A DNA stretch of 64,000 nucleotides, from positions 186,001-250,000 of the forward strand of contig NZ_JAGISH010000006.1 in assembly GCF_017813235.1 (NCBI RefSeq). The letters run 5' to 3'. The position numbers and the translations under genes are program-made. A model generated the notes under the pieces. The model was not told the origin of the DNA. It saw only the letters and a program-made list of their open reading frames with translations, and ran no database searches. Origin of the DNA: Sagittula salina. GTDB lineage: Bacteria > Pseudomonadota > Alphaproteobacteria > Rhodobacterales > Rhodobacteraceae. Below, piece after piece: positions 37,591 to 46,670 of the stretch; within the stretch, counting starts at the first letter, position 1; each line of letters opens with the position of its first letter.

Positions 37591-39434
37591 TCGGCGGCCT
37601 CCGTCTGGTCGTTGTCCGCGCCGATGAAGCCGCCGGATTGCCGCTCCCAATAGCGGGCATAGAGCCCCTGCGCCGCGAGAAGCGCGTCATGGGTGCCTTC
37701 CTCGGCGATGCGCCCGTGGTCGAGAACAATGATCCTGTCCATACCCGATATGGTAGAGAGCCGGTGCGCGATGGCCAGCACCGTCTTGCCCTCCATCACG
37801 TGGTCAAGCGCGGACTGGATCGAGGCCTCGACCTCCGAATCGAGCGCGGAGGTCGCTTCGTCCAGCACGAGGATCGGCGCGTCCTTCAGGATGGCGCGGG
37901 CCAGCGCGATGCGCTGCCTCTGGCCGCCGGACAGTTTCACGCCGCGTTCACCCAGATGCGCGGCATAGCCCTCGCGGCCCTTGTGGTCCTTCAGCGTCAG
38001 GATGAAGTCATGCGCCTCCGCGCGCCGGGCGGCGGCGATCACCTCTGCCTCCGTCGCGTCGGGGCGGCCGTAGCGGATGTTGTCCATCGCGGAGCGGTTG
38101 AACATGGACATCTCCTGCGTGACCATGCCGATCTGGCGCCTGAGGCTGTCCTGCGTCACGCGCGCGATGTCCTGTCCGTCGATCAGCACCCGGCCCTTCT
38201 CCGTGTCGTAGAGCCGCATCAAGAGCGCAACGAGGGTCGATTTCCCTGCGCCCGAAGCGCCGATAATAGCCAGCTTCTCGCCCGGTTTCACGGTTAGGTC
38301 GACGCCTTCAAGCCCGCCGGCCTCGCCGCCATAGGTAAAGGTCACGTCGTCGAAACGGATCTCTCCGTCGGTCACGTTCAGAGTCCTGGCATCGGGTGCG
38401 TCGGTCAGGTCATGCGCGACCGACAGCGTGCTCATGCCATCCTCGACCTCGCCCAGGTGGCCGGAAATCACCATGATCGAGAAGCTGATCCACCCCGTCA
38501 TCTGCGCCAGTCGCAGCGCCGCGCCCCCGATGGCCGCGATATCGCCCGGCGTGACGGAGCCGCGCAGCGCAACCGCGGCGCCAATCAGCGCCACTGGCAG
38601 CAGCCCCGCGATGCAGATAAGCCCCAGCCGGAAGCTGGTCGTCGCCTCCCCGAACAGGAGCGCCTTCAACCGCAGTTCATCCAGCGCGCCCAGCGTCTTG
38701 CCGTCCTCGTGCTGGCGCCCGGCGAACAGTTTGACTGTCTTGATATTGGACAGCGTGTCCACCACCTGCCCGGACACCATTGCCCGCGCCCCGGCGCGCT
38801 CGGCGGATCGGGTGCGGATGGTGGGCAGGTGGCGCTTGAGGAACCACAGGTACAGCACGAACCACACGCCGAGGATCAGCACCAGCCAGAGGTTCACCGC
38901 ACCAAGCAGCGCCATGGTCCCCAGCACGGTCGCCAGCCCCAGCGTCAGGGCGTTGACGGATTCGACCACGGTTTCCGTCAGCGCATTCGCGGCCTGCACC
39001 TTTTTCTGCGCCAGCCGACCGGCGAAATCATTGTCGAAGAAGCTCACCGACTGGTTGATGGTCCAGCGGTAGAGCCGCGTCATCACGAGGTTGAAGACGT
39101 TCGGCCCGATCATCACCGTCTGTGTCAGAGCCAGCCCGCCGAAAAGCGCAGGGCGGATCACCAGCAACAGAATGGCCGCCCCGAGGAACAGCGGCCAATG
39201 CGCGAGCAGCGGCCCGGGTTCCCCAGCCGCGTCGACAATCAGCCCGAGCAGGTACATGGCGGCGACCTCCGTCAGGCCCGCAGAGACCGAGACCACCGCG
39301 CCCAGCGCGATCACCGGCCCGGCGCCGCGTAACGCCCAGCGGATGAAACGCGCCAGTGTGCGGGGCGGCGGCCCACCGGCCTCGGCCCTGGTGTCGATCA
39401 GGCGACCCGCCTTGCTTATGGTCGATGCGATCAT
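37587..39434 (-). CDS. ABC exporter, fused membrane and ATPase domains (second of three)
   Basis: 615 residues with the same layout: membrane domain with FFDNDFAGRLAQKKVQAANA, Walker A GASGAGKST, signature LSGGQRQRIALARA, Walker B ILVLDEATSALD, AIAHRLSTI. All ATPase motifs are canonical. ATG at 39434 overlaps the stop of the first exporter (ATGA). Its C-terminus (RQSGGFIGAD) closely parallels the third copy (RQSGGFLGAE), pointing to duplication. Confidence 0.94.
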   Translation of the reverse strand: MIASTISKAGRLIDTRAEAGGPPPRTLARFIRWALRGAGPVIALGAVVSVSAGLTEVAAMYLLGLIVDAAGEPGPLLAHWPLFLGAAILLLVIRPALFGGLALTQTVMIGPNVFNLVMTRLYRWTINQSVSFFDNDFAGRLAQKKVQAANALTETVVESVNALTLGLATVLGTMALLGAVNLWLVLILGVWFVLYLWFLKRHLPTIRTRSAERAGARAMVSGQVVDTLSNIKTVKLFAGRQHEDGKTLGALDELRLKALLFGEATTSFRLGLICIAGLLPVALIGAAVALRGSVTPGDIAAIGGAALRLAQMTGWISFSIMVISGHLGEVEDGMSTLSVAHDLTDAPDARTLNVTDGEIRFDDVTFTYGGEAGGLEGVDLTVKPGEKLAIIGASGAGKSTLVALLMRLYDTEKGRVLIDGQDIARVTQDSLRRQIGMVTQEMSMFNRSAMDNIRYGRPDATEAEVIAAARRAEAHDFILTLKDHKGREGYAAHLGERGVKLSGGQRQRIALARAILKDAPILVLDEATSALDSEVEASIQSALDHVMEGKTVLAIAHRLSTISGMDRIIVLDHGRIAEEGTHDALLAAQGLYARYWERQSGGFIGADNDQTEAAE

Positions 39435-41323
39435 TCCGCCGCCTCTCCGCTGTCCGTGTCCGTTGCCGTGTCCGTGTCCGTGTCATCCTCCGGGTGGTCC
39501 AGAGCGAGGAACCCGCCCGACTGCCGCGCCCAAAAGGAGGCATATAGCCCGCCCCGCGCCAGAAGCACCTCGTGGGGGCCGTCCTCTGCAATGCGCCCAC
39601 CGTCCAGCACCAGGATGCGGTCCATGTGCGCGATGGTGGACAGGCGGTGAGCGATGGCGATGACCGTCTTGCCCTCCATCATGCCGTAGAGCGTGTCCTG
39701 TATCGCGGCCTCGACCTCTGAATCGAGCGCGGAGGTCGCTTCATCGAGCAGCAGAATGGGCGCATTCTTGAGGATCACCCGCGCGAGGCTGATCCGTTGC
39801 CGCTGCCCGCCCGACAGCTTCACGCCGCGTTCGCCCACCTGCGCGTCATAGCCCGCGCGGCCCTCGGCGTCGCGCAACCCGAGTATGAAATCATGCGCGT
39901 GCGCCTGCCGTGCGGCGGCGATCATCTCTGCCTCCGTGGCGTCGGGGCGCCCGTAAAGGATGTTGTCCCGTACGGAGCGGTGCAGCAGTGACGAATCCTG
40001 CTGCACCATGCCGATGCCTTCGCGCAGGCTGGCCTGCGTCACCCGCGTGACGTCCTGGCCGTCAATCAGGATCTGCCCAGCTTCCGGATCGTAGAACCGC
40101 AAGAGCAGCTTCACCAGGGTCGACTTGCCCGCACCGGAGCGGCCAACCAGCCCGACCTTCTGCCCGGCGGGAATGGTCAGCGTCACGTGGTCCAGCCCGC
40201 CGGAGGCCTGCCCGTAGTGGTGGCTTAGGACTTTCAACTCGATCCGGCCGTCGGTCAGTCGCAGCGGCTGCGCGTCGGGGGTGTCGCGCAGGGTGATCGG
40301 CTGGGCGATGGTCTCCATCCCCTCCTGCACGATGCCCAGCTCGCGAAACAGCGAGGTCGTCGCCCACATGATCCAGCCGGTCATGGCATTCAGCCGCAGC
40401 ACCAGCGCCGTTGCCGCCGCGACTACCCCTGCGGTGGCATTGCCCTGCATCCAGAGCGTCAGTGCCAACCCCACCACACCGACCACCAGCAGGCCGTTCA
40501 ACGCGTTCAACGCCAGATCCATGGTGGTATAGAGCCGCATTTCCCGCATGAAAGTCTGACGGGCCTTTTCGATCGCCTCTTTTGCGTAGTCGAGTTCCCG
40601 GTCGTCATGGGCGAACATCTTGACCGACTGGACGTTGGTGTAGGCATCGACCACGCGCCCCGTCACGAGGCTGCGGGCATCGGCAGAGGCCTTCGACGCG
40701 GGGGAGACGTTGCGCACCGTCCAGCGGATCAGCAGCCCATAGAGGATCATCCAGCCAAGAAGCGGGATCGTCAGGCGCGGATCGGAATCGCCCAGAAGGA
40801 GCACTGCGCCCACGATGTAGGCCAGTGAGAATGTCACCGCATCGAAGGTCTGGAAAGCCACTTCGCCAGCCGCCGGGGGCGTCTGCATGATACGATTGGC
40901 GATACGCCCGGCAAAGTCATTCTCGAACCAGCCGACAGACTGCCGCAGCACGTGGGCATGGGCCCGGTAGCGGATCAGCGTGCCGAGATTCGGCATGATC
41001 GCCTGGTTCAGCAGGGCCACATCCAGCGCATTCAGAAGCGGACGCAGGAACAGCAGAAAGAATCCCAGCGCCATCAGCGTCAGCCCGTGCGCGCCCCAGA
41101 CCTGCGCCGGGTCGCCTTCGAGGATATCCACCACCCAGCCCATTGCGGCGATCAGGCCGATCTCGATGCTGGCCGTCAGGACAGACGTTACGGTTGCAAG
41201 CACGAAAACCCCGCGAAAGGGCCGGGCGTATTGAAACAGGAAGGGCAGCAGGCGACGCGGTGGCGTATCGTTCGGGGAATAGGGCGCGTAGGGGTCGACG
41301 AGATTTTCAAAGAAGCGGAACAT
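39431..41323 (-). CDS. ABC exporter, fused membrane and ATPase domains (first of three)
   Basis: 630 residues. Membrane domain with FENDFAGRIANRIMQTP, ATPase with Walker A GRSGAGKST, signature LSGGQRQRISLARV, Walker B ILLLDEATSALD and AIAHRLSTI. More diverged from the other two than they are from each other. The C-terminal tail is DDTDTDTATDTDSGEAAE, encoded by a six-base repeat. ATG at 41323. Leads the three-gene set; the promoter should lie in 41324-41535, where I see no clear consensus. Confidence 0.94.
   Translation of the reverse strand: MFRFFENLVDPYAPYSPNDTPPRRLLPFLFQYARPFRGVFVLATVTSVLTASIEIGLIAAMGWVVDILEGDPAQVWGAHGLTLMALGFFLLFLRPLLNALDVALLNQAIMPNLGTLIRYRAHAHVLRQSVGWFENDFAGRIANRIMQTPPAAGEVAFQTFDAVTFSLAYIVGAVLLLGDSDPRLTIPLLGWMILYGLLIRWTVRNVSPASKASADARSLVTGRVVDAYTNVQSVKMFAHDDRELDYAKEAIEKARQTFMREMRLYTTMDLALNALNGLLVVGVVGLALTLWMQGNATAGVVAAATALVLRLNAMTGWIMWATTSLFRELGIVQEGMETIAQPITLRDTPDAQPLRLTDGRIELKVLSHHYGQASGGLDHVTLTIPAGQKVGLVGRSGAGKSTLVKLLLRFYDPEAGQILIDGQDVTRVTQASLREGIGMVQQDSSLLHRSVRDNILYGRPDATEAEMIAAARQAHAHDFILGLRDAEGRAGYDAQVGERGVKLSGGQRQRISLARVILKNAPILLLDEATSALDSEVEAAIQDTLYGMMEGKTVIAIAHRLSTIAHMDRILVLDGGRIAEDGPHEVLLARGGLYASFWARQSGGFLALDHPEDDTDTDTATDTDSGEAAE
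39452..39484. repeat. Six-base tandem repeat in the 3' end of an ABC exporter gene
   Basis: GTGTCC and close variants repeated about five times, encoding alternating Asp-Thr in the C-terminal tail of the first ABC exporter. Copy-number change in steps of six bases would keep the frame. Confidence 0.8.
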
Positions 41324-41535
41324 TCGAAGGTCGCCTTTGGACTGGCGTTAAGCGGGCCATGAATCAGGATGCAAATCCGGGCGTGAATCAGGCATGACGA
41401 AAGGGTGCGGCGCGGCGTCTGCCGAAGCCCGCACGTGCAGGGTCAGTCAGACAAAGCTGGGAAGGGACCGTGCAATTTCCATCAAGGGGCCTCCGACAAG
41501 GTTCGGGAGCGTTTTGGCACAGATGTGTGCTTCTG
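41324..41535. promoter_or_regulatory. Intergenic region between cca end and ABC exporter start
   Basis: 212 bp on a minus-strand run of genes. It should carry the promoter for the three exporters. I see no consensus promoter, terminator hairpin, tRNA or long repeat here; ATGAATCAGG/GTGAATCAGG occurs twice (around 41359 and 41382). Confidence 0.4.
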
Positions 41536-42702
41536 TCACGCTTTTCCGGCACGGGACAGGAGGGCTTCGCGCGTGAGGGAAAACCCGGAGGCGATCCAGT
41601 CGGCTTCCAGCGCACGCAATGCCTCGCCCAGCGCGGGGCCTTTCAGGGCCGGCTGGAGGTCTTTTGCCTTCACCGGGAACTCTGCATCGGCAGCGGCACG
41701 CAGGTGGGGCAGGGCGTTCTTTTCCAGCGGTGCGCCAAAGGTAGCGGCACGCAGGGCGATCACCTCCCGCGCGGCGTCCTCGCCGTGGCGGTAGGCGATT
41801 TCGCGGGGCGTGGCGGCGGCCGGGATCAGATCCTGCAACAGCCGCAGCCGCCTTTGTTGCGCCTTCGACAGCCGCAGGGCAGCGCCGTCGACCATGCCGA
41901 GAACGGCAAGGCGGCGCAGCGGGTCCGGCGACAGGTCCAGCGCGACCTCGTGCATCAGGAGCGGGCCAAGCGGCGTCTCGTTCGTGCCGGGCAGAACGTG
42001 GTTCAGAACGCCACTGCGCGCCATGACGCAAACGGAGGAAAGCGGATCCGGCGCGGCAAAGAGCTTCATCAATTCGTGGCCCACCCGTTCGCGCGACAGC
42101 ACGTCGAGCCCGTCGAGGTTCCCGGCAATGGCGGAAAGCGCCTCCGCATCCATGCCCCCCTCCGGATTGCCATACCAGGCGAAGAAACGGAAAAAGCGCA
42201 GGATGCGAAGGTAGTCCTCGCGAATGCGGGTCTCGGCATCCTCGATAAAACGCAGCCGGCGGGCATTCAGGTCAGGGACTCCGACGCCCAGCGGATCGAG
42301 GACCTGCCCGCGCCGGTCGGCATAGAGCGCGTTCATGGTAAAGTCGCGGCGGCGGGCGTCTTCGGTGATGTCGGTGGCAAAGGCCACCACTGCGCGGCGC
42401 CCGTCGGTTTCCACGTCGGCACGAAAGGTGGTGACCTCGAACCCGGTGCCGTCCGCGACCACGGTGATGGTGCCGTGGTCGATACCTGTCGGAACCGGCC
42501 TCAACCCGGCCTGTTCGGCCAATTCGACAACACGCTCGGGGTGCGCGTCGGTGGCAATGTCGACGTCGGCCACTGGCGCGCCCAGCAGCGCGTTGCGCAC
42601 GCAGCCGCCCACGGCGTAGGCCTGATGACCACCGTCCTCGAGCATCTTCAGAACCGCCTGGGCGGCGGGGTTGTCCAGCCAGTCGCCGTGCACCGTGGTC
42701 AT
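41536..42702 (-). CDS. cca: CCA tRNA nucleotidyltransferase
   Basis: 388-residue class II nucleotidyltransferase adding or repairing the tRNA 3' CCA. Motif GGCVRNALLG with the metal-binding pair in DVDIATDA, then RRRDFTMNALYAD and the RNA-binding motif DAETRIREDYLRILRFFRF. No HD domain. ATG at 42702 overlaps the Nudix gene stop (42699), so the pair is coupled, as is usual in this lineage. Confidence 0.95.
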   Translation of the reverse strand: MTTVHGDWLDNPAAQAVLKMLEDGGHQAYAVGGCVRNALLGAPVADVDIATDAHPERVVELAEQAGLRPVPTGIDHGTITVVADGTGFEVTTFRADVETDGRRAVVAFATDITEDARRRDFTMNALYADRRGQVLDPLGVGVPDLNARRLRFIEDAETRIREDYLRILRFFRFFAWYGNPEGGMDAEALSAIAGNLDGLDVLSRERVGHELMKLFAAPDPLSSVCVMARSGVLNHVLPGTNETPLGPLLMHEVALDLSPDPLRRLAVLGMVDGAALRLSKAQQRRLRLLQDLIPAAATPREIAYRHGEDAAREVIALRAATFGAPLEKNALPHLRAAADAEFPVKAKDLQPALKGPALGEALRALEADWIASGFSLTREALLSRAGKA

Positions 42703-43328
42703 GTCTCGCCTCTCTCGGCGTTCACCCTTTCGGCCAGCCCGCGCAGCATCCGCGCGGTGGCGCCCCAGATGTAGTAGGGGCCATAGGGAACAGCATAATA
42801 CAGCCTGCGCTGCCCGCGCCAGCGACGGCCTTGAACGGTATAGTACGCCCGGTCCATGACATGGGAGAAGGGCGTGGTGAATACCTCCTCCACCTCGCCC
42901 GGTTCCGGTACCGGGGTGAAGGGGACGCGGATCAGCGCCAGCACGGGAGTGATCGAGAAACCCGTGACGGTTTCGTGCGCGGGCAGGGTGCCCAGCACCT
43001 CGACAGTGTCGGGGTCAAGGCCCACCTCCTCATGCGCCTCGCGCAGGGCGGCGGCGGTTTCATCCGCGTCTCCCCGATCGACCTTGCCGCCGGGAAAGGC
43101 GATCTGACCGGGGTGGTGCTTGAGGTGGCTCGACCGCTTTGTGAGCAGGAGATCCAGCCCGTCACGCCCGGGCTGGAAGGCGACCAGAACCCCGGCCGGA
43201 CGCAGCTTGCGCCCTTCGGGCAGGGCCACGACAGGGTTCAGGTCAAAATCCGAGGACGGTCCCGCCGCGACGCCCAGCGCGCGGCGCAACCGTTCGGTCT
43301 GGTCGGCTATGACTTCAAGCGTCGTCAT
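42699..43328 (-). CDS. CoA pyrophosphatase-type Nudix hydrolase
   Basis: 209 residues. Nudix box GKVDRGDADETAAALREA followed by HEEVGL; the upstream LLTKRSSHLKHHPGQIAFPGG is the CoA-pyrophosphatase (NudL/YeaB) signature. Hydrolyses CoA derivatives to phosphopantetheine products; cytoplasmic. ATG at 43328 lies 14 bp inside the hslO end. Confidence 0.93.
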   Translation of the reverse strand: MTTLEVIADQTERLRRALGVAAGPSSDFDLNPVVALPEGRKLRPAGVLVAFQPGRDGLDLLLTKRSSHLKHHPGQIAFPGGKVDRGDADETAAALREAHEEVGLDPDTVEVLGTLPAHETVTGFSITPVLALIRVPFTPVPEPGEVEEVFTTPFSHVMDRAYYTVQGRRWRGQRRLYYAVPYGPYYIWGATARMLRGLAERVNAERGET

Positions 43329-44310
43329 CCGGGGCTTTCTCCGCCTCGAAGCCCACAGTCTTGGGGTCGAGCACGTAATGCGCGCCGCAGAACTGGCAGT
43401 CGGCGGTGACGGTGCCCTCGTCCGTGGTCATGCGCGAGATATCCTTGGCCGAATAGATCGACAGGGACTGGCGCACGCGGTCCTCCGAACAGGTGCAGCC
43501 AAAACGCACCGGCTGGGCGTCGTAGACACGCGGCGTTTCCTCGTGGAACAGGCGCACCAGCAGGTCGGTCGGCGGCACGGAGGGGCCGATCAGTTCCAGT
43601 TCCTCCACCGTGGCGAGATGCGCATTGACGCGGTTCCAGTTTTCCCGCGTGTCACCATCGACAAGGTCATCCGCGCGCAGCACGCCGTCCTCTTCGGACG
43701 GAGCGTCCTTGGCGAAGGGCGATGCCTTGGGCATGTGCTGCAGCATGATGCCCCCCGCGCGCCAGTGCTCCTCGCCGCCGTGTTCGGTCGATTTGCCGTA
43801 GGTCAGGGCAAAGGTCGTGGGCAGCTGCTCGGACTGGGCAAAGTAGGCGGCGGCGCAGTCGGACAGCGAATTCCCCGCGATCGGCACGATGCCCTGATAG
43901 GGTTGCATGCCCTCGCCCTGATCGATCAGAATCGCGAAATAGCCGTTGCCGAGCTGGGCAAACGGCGCGTCGTCGGTGATCCGGTCGGTGTCGAAACTGG
44001 CGTAGGCCCGGATCCGTGCCGGCTGTCCCTCTTCGTGGGGTCCGTAATAGTCGGTGGCTATCATCCGCACCGGGCCGTTGGTCTGCACCTGCAGGGACAG
44101 CTTCCACCGCAGCTTGATCGTCTGGCCGATCAGGGCGGTCAGCAGGGCCATCTCGGCCACCAGCGCCTCTACCGGATCGGGGTAGTCGTGCTGTTTCAGG
44201 ACGCCCGACAGCACCCCGTCGAGGCGCGCCACGCGACCCCGCATGTCGGAGCGGTCAAGCTGGAAGGGCAGGACGGTATCGTCCCAGGCGATCTTGTCAC
44301 CGAAGCTCAT
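43315..44310 (-). CDS. hslO: Hsp33 redox-regulated chaperone
   Basis: 331-residue holdase activated by oxidation. C-terminal zinc switch with CTC and CQFC (FGCTCSEDRV...DCQFCGAHY). The N-terminal dimerisation core includes ALIGQTIKLRWKLSLQVQ and GPVRMIATDYY. ATG at 44310. First of the minus-strand set hslO-nudix-cca. Confidence 0.95.
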   Translation of the reverse strand: MSFGDKIAWDDTVLPFQLDRSDMRGRVARLDGVLSGVLKQHDYPDPVEALVAEMALLTALIGQTIKLRWKLSLQVQTNGPVRMIATDYYGPHEEGQPARIRAYASFDTDRITDDAPFAQLGNGYFAILIDQGEGMQPYQGIVPIAGNSLSDCAAAYFAQSEQLPTTFALTYGKSTEHGGEEHWRAGGIMLQHMPKASPFAKDAPSEEDGVLRADDLVDGDTRENWNRVNAHLATVEELELIGPSVPPTDLLVRLFHEETPRVYDAQPVRFGCTCSEDRVRQSLSIYSAKDISRMTTDEGTVTADCQFCGAHYVLDPKTVGFEAEKAPDDDA

Positions 44311-44422
44311 GAGGAGATCCTTGGGGTCTTCCGGAGGTCATCCGGGGTTTTCCTTGGTGCCGTGGTCTGGCAGTCAAGGTGCGCATATAAGGCCATATGC
44401 CGCGAACGCAAAGGGGTGAGAC

Positions 44423-44857
44423 ATGCGCAGGTACGGAGAGGGGCCCCTCGCGGGGCAGCAATACAGGTTCCGCCCCGGCGTCTACGTGGTGCTGCCACGC
44501 GGCGGGGACCTGCTGCTGACGCACCAGTCCGCACCCTATCCGGAGGTCCAGCTGCCCGGCGGCGGCATCGATCCGGGCGAAAGCCCGCTACAGGCGCTGC
44601 ATCGCGAGGTCTGGGAGGAAACCGGCTGGAAGATCGCCAACCCGCGGCGGCTGGGTGCCTTCCGACGGTTCACCTGGATGCCCGACTACGAAATCTGGGC
44701 GGAAAAGCTTTGTATCCTTTACCGCGCCGATCCGGTCTATCCGCTGAGCGCGCCCGTCGAACCCGCGCACAGCGCGCTGTGGATGGCAGCGGAGCGCGCG
44801 GCAAGGGAACTGGGAAACCCGGGCGAACGCGCCTTTGTCCGGGCGATGCTGCGCTAG
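44423..44857 (+). CDS. Nudix hydrolase
   Basis: 144 residues with a complete Nudix box (GGGIDPGESPLQALHREVWE, then ETGWKI). N-terminal part RFRPGVYVVLPRGGDLLLTHQ forms the first strands. Substrate unknown; related proteins clean up oxidised or modified nucleotides. ATG at 44423 behind AAGGGGTGAG. Its TAG stop overlaps the TAG of the convergent phosphatase gene within a shared CTAG (44854-44857). Confidence 0.9.
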   Translation: MRRYGEGPLAGQQYRFRPGVYVVLPRGGDLLLTHQSAPYPEVQLPGGGIDPGESPLQALHREVWEETGWKIANPRRLGAFRRFTWMPDYEIWAEKLCILYRADPVYPLSAPVEPAHSALWMAAERAARELGNPGERAFVRAMLR

Positions 44858-46134
44858 TCCTGCGACAGCACGTCGAATTCCAGCAGTGCGGCGGAGACGT
44901 CGTCGCTCAGGCTGTTCTTGTCGGCCATTTGCATGGTGAGGCGCCAGAACATGTCCTCCATCAGGTCGGGGCCGCTGCCGCCCTCCGCGCTTTCGCGGAA
45001 GATACGGGCAAGGCCCTCCTCCCCCAGCATCTTGCCGTTGTCCATGACAGCCTCGGTGAAACCATCGGAATACAACAATAGCATGTCGCCGCTTTTCATG
45101 CGGAATGCGTGGGTGTCGTAACTGACCTCGTCGACCAGACCGACGGGCAGGCCGCCGTCGCCGATCAGTTCGATCTCGCCGTTGGCGCGCAGCAGCATGG
45201 CAGGGGAATGCCCCGCCTGCACCAGCCGCATCCGCCCCGTGGTCAGGTCGGCGGCGACATAGGCCATGGTCAGATACTCTTCCACCCCTGGATCCGCAGC
45301 GAGCCGCTGGTTCAGCAGCAAGGCCGTCTCTGCCGGGTCGCGCATGGCATAAAATCCGGTGTAGCGGCGTTGCAGTGCGATATTCTGCTCCGGGAAGGTG
45401 GAGGAGAGATAGCCCGCCACCCGCGCCGTCACCATGGCGGAGGTGATGCCGTGGCCCGAAACGTCGATACTGTAGAGCCCGAGCCGGTCAAAGCCGGGAC
45501 GGAACATGCCGACGAGGTCGCCGCCCACATGGCCACAGGGTTGCAGAAGCAAGGAGACGCGCGAGGTCCCGACCTCGCAGACGCGTTCGGGCACCAGCGA
45601 CTGCTGGATGGTACGGGCTTGCCGCAGATCGTTGTCGATCGCCTCATGTGCGGCGCGCAACTCCTCCAGCGCGTGGGACAGGTCGCGGTTCTTCTCCGAC
45701 AATTGCCGCTGCATGGACAGGATGCGTTCGCCGGCTGTGATACGGGCACGCAATTCGTCGTTGGATACGGGTTTCGTCAGAAAGTCGTCGGCCCCGGCAT
45801 CGAGCCCCTCCGCCACCTCGCCCTTCTCCGACTTCGACGTGACGAGTATGAAGTAGCCGTAACTTCCGAGGTCCAGTTCGCGGAAACGGCGGCAGAGTTC
45901 CAGCCCGCTCATGCCCGGCATCATCCAGTCGGAGAGGACAAGATCCGGCGGATCGGTGGCGCAGATCGCCAGCGCTTCCGGACCGGACTCGGCGGTCGTG
46001 ACCTCGAACCCCCAGCGGGTCAGAGTGCCGCCCACCAGTTTCAACTGGAGGCGGCTGTCGTCGACGACCAGCACACGCCTGACTGCACCGGTCAGCCGCG
46101 GTGTATTCGTCAGCTGATCCGGCTGCACCGCCAT
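44854..46134 (-). CDS. Response regulator with PP2C (SpoIIE/RsbU-type) phosphatase domain
   Basis: 426 residues. Receiver domain (20-140) with VDDSRLQ, phospho-acceptor in VLSDWMMPGMSG and FLTKPVS; a coiled-coil linker (about 140-190); then a PP2C-type phosphatase with GGDLVGMF, DVSGHGITSAMV, YSDGFTEA and DDVSAALLEF supplying the metal-binding Asp residues. Such proteins dephosphorylate anti-sigma-factor antagonists. No STAS or RsbW-like gene is in the window. ATG at 46134, divergent from the Hpt gene. Confidence 0.92.
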   Translation of the reverse strand: MAVQPDQLTNTPRLTGAVRRVLVVDDSRLQLKLVGGTLTRWGFEVTTAESGPEALAICATDPPDLVLSDWMMPGMSGLELCRRFRELDLGSYGYFILVTSKSEKGEVAEGLDAGADDFLTKPVSNDELRARITAGERILSMQRQLSEKNRDLSHALEELRAAHEAIDNDLRQARTIQQSLVPERVCEVGTSRVSLLLQPCGHVGGDLVGMFRPGFDRLGLYSIDVSGHGITSAMVTARVAGYLSSTFPEQNIALQRRYTGFYAMRDPAETALLLNQRLAADPGVEEYLTMAYVAADLTTGRMRLVQAGHSPAMLLRANGEIELIGDGGLPVGLVDEVSYDTHAFRMKSGDMLLLYSDGFTEAVMDNGKMLGEEGLARIFRESAEGGSGPDLMEDMFWRLTMQMADKNSLSDDVSAALLEFDVLSQD

Positions 46135-46297
46135 GGTCCGTTATCGCCTGCTCTTGTCCGATTGCTCTTGAGGCATGTGGTAACGGGGCGGTCTTAATGG
46201 CACCTGAAAGATCGAAATCGACATAATTTCCGGCTGCCCTCTAAGGTTCCGTTCACCGCGCGCGCGTAGGAAAAACAGGAGCAGGAGGTTGGGAAAG

Positions 46298-46633
46298 ATG
46301 ATCGATTGGGCACGCGTAGGCGAACTGGTTGATGAGATCGGCGCCGAGGATTTCGAGGAAGTGGTGGAGCTCTTCCTGCTGGAAGTCGATGGCGCCATTT
46401 CCGCGCTGGAAGCGGCGGCGGGCAACGCGGTGATCGTCGAGGAACAGATGCATTTTCTGAAGGGCGCGGCGCTGAACCTCGGGTTCGAGGCGCTGGCGCA
46501 GCTGTGCCTCAAGGGCGAAAAGGCCGCCGCCAGCGGGCGGGCGGACGTGGTCGGTCTGGACGAGGTGCGCCAGATTTACCGCAGTTCGCGCCTACAATTC
46601 GAACGCGACCTGCCGGACCGGCTGGCGGCCTGA
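46298..46633 (+). CDS. Stand-alone Hpt domain protein
   Basis: 111 residues, all helical, with the histidine phosphotransfer motif MHFLKGAALNLGFEAL; the phospho-acceptor is His52. Nothing else is fused. Start at ATG 46298 with AGGAGG at 46283-46288. Divergent from the receiver-PP2C gene, so the two probably form one relay: kinase to Hpt to receiver-PP2C. The cognate kinase is not adjacent; the hybrid kinase at 2888 lacks its own Hpt and is one candidate (inference). Confidence 0.9.
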   Translation: MIDWARVGELVDEIGAEDFEEVVELFLLEVDGAISALEAAAGNAVIVEEQMHFLKGAALNLGFEALAQLCLKGEKAAASGRADVVGLDEVRQIYRSSRLQFERDLPDRLAA

Positions 46634-46670
46634 GGCGCGCCGCCGGGCTGGGGGTACGGTCGAAACAGCG

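Noticed and set aside
41324..41535. Search for a tRNA or small RNA gene in the gap next to cca
   Set aside because: No cloverleaf, CCA end or terminator could be made from the sequence.
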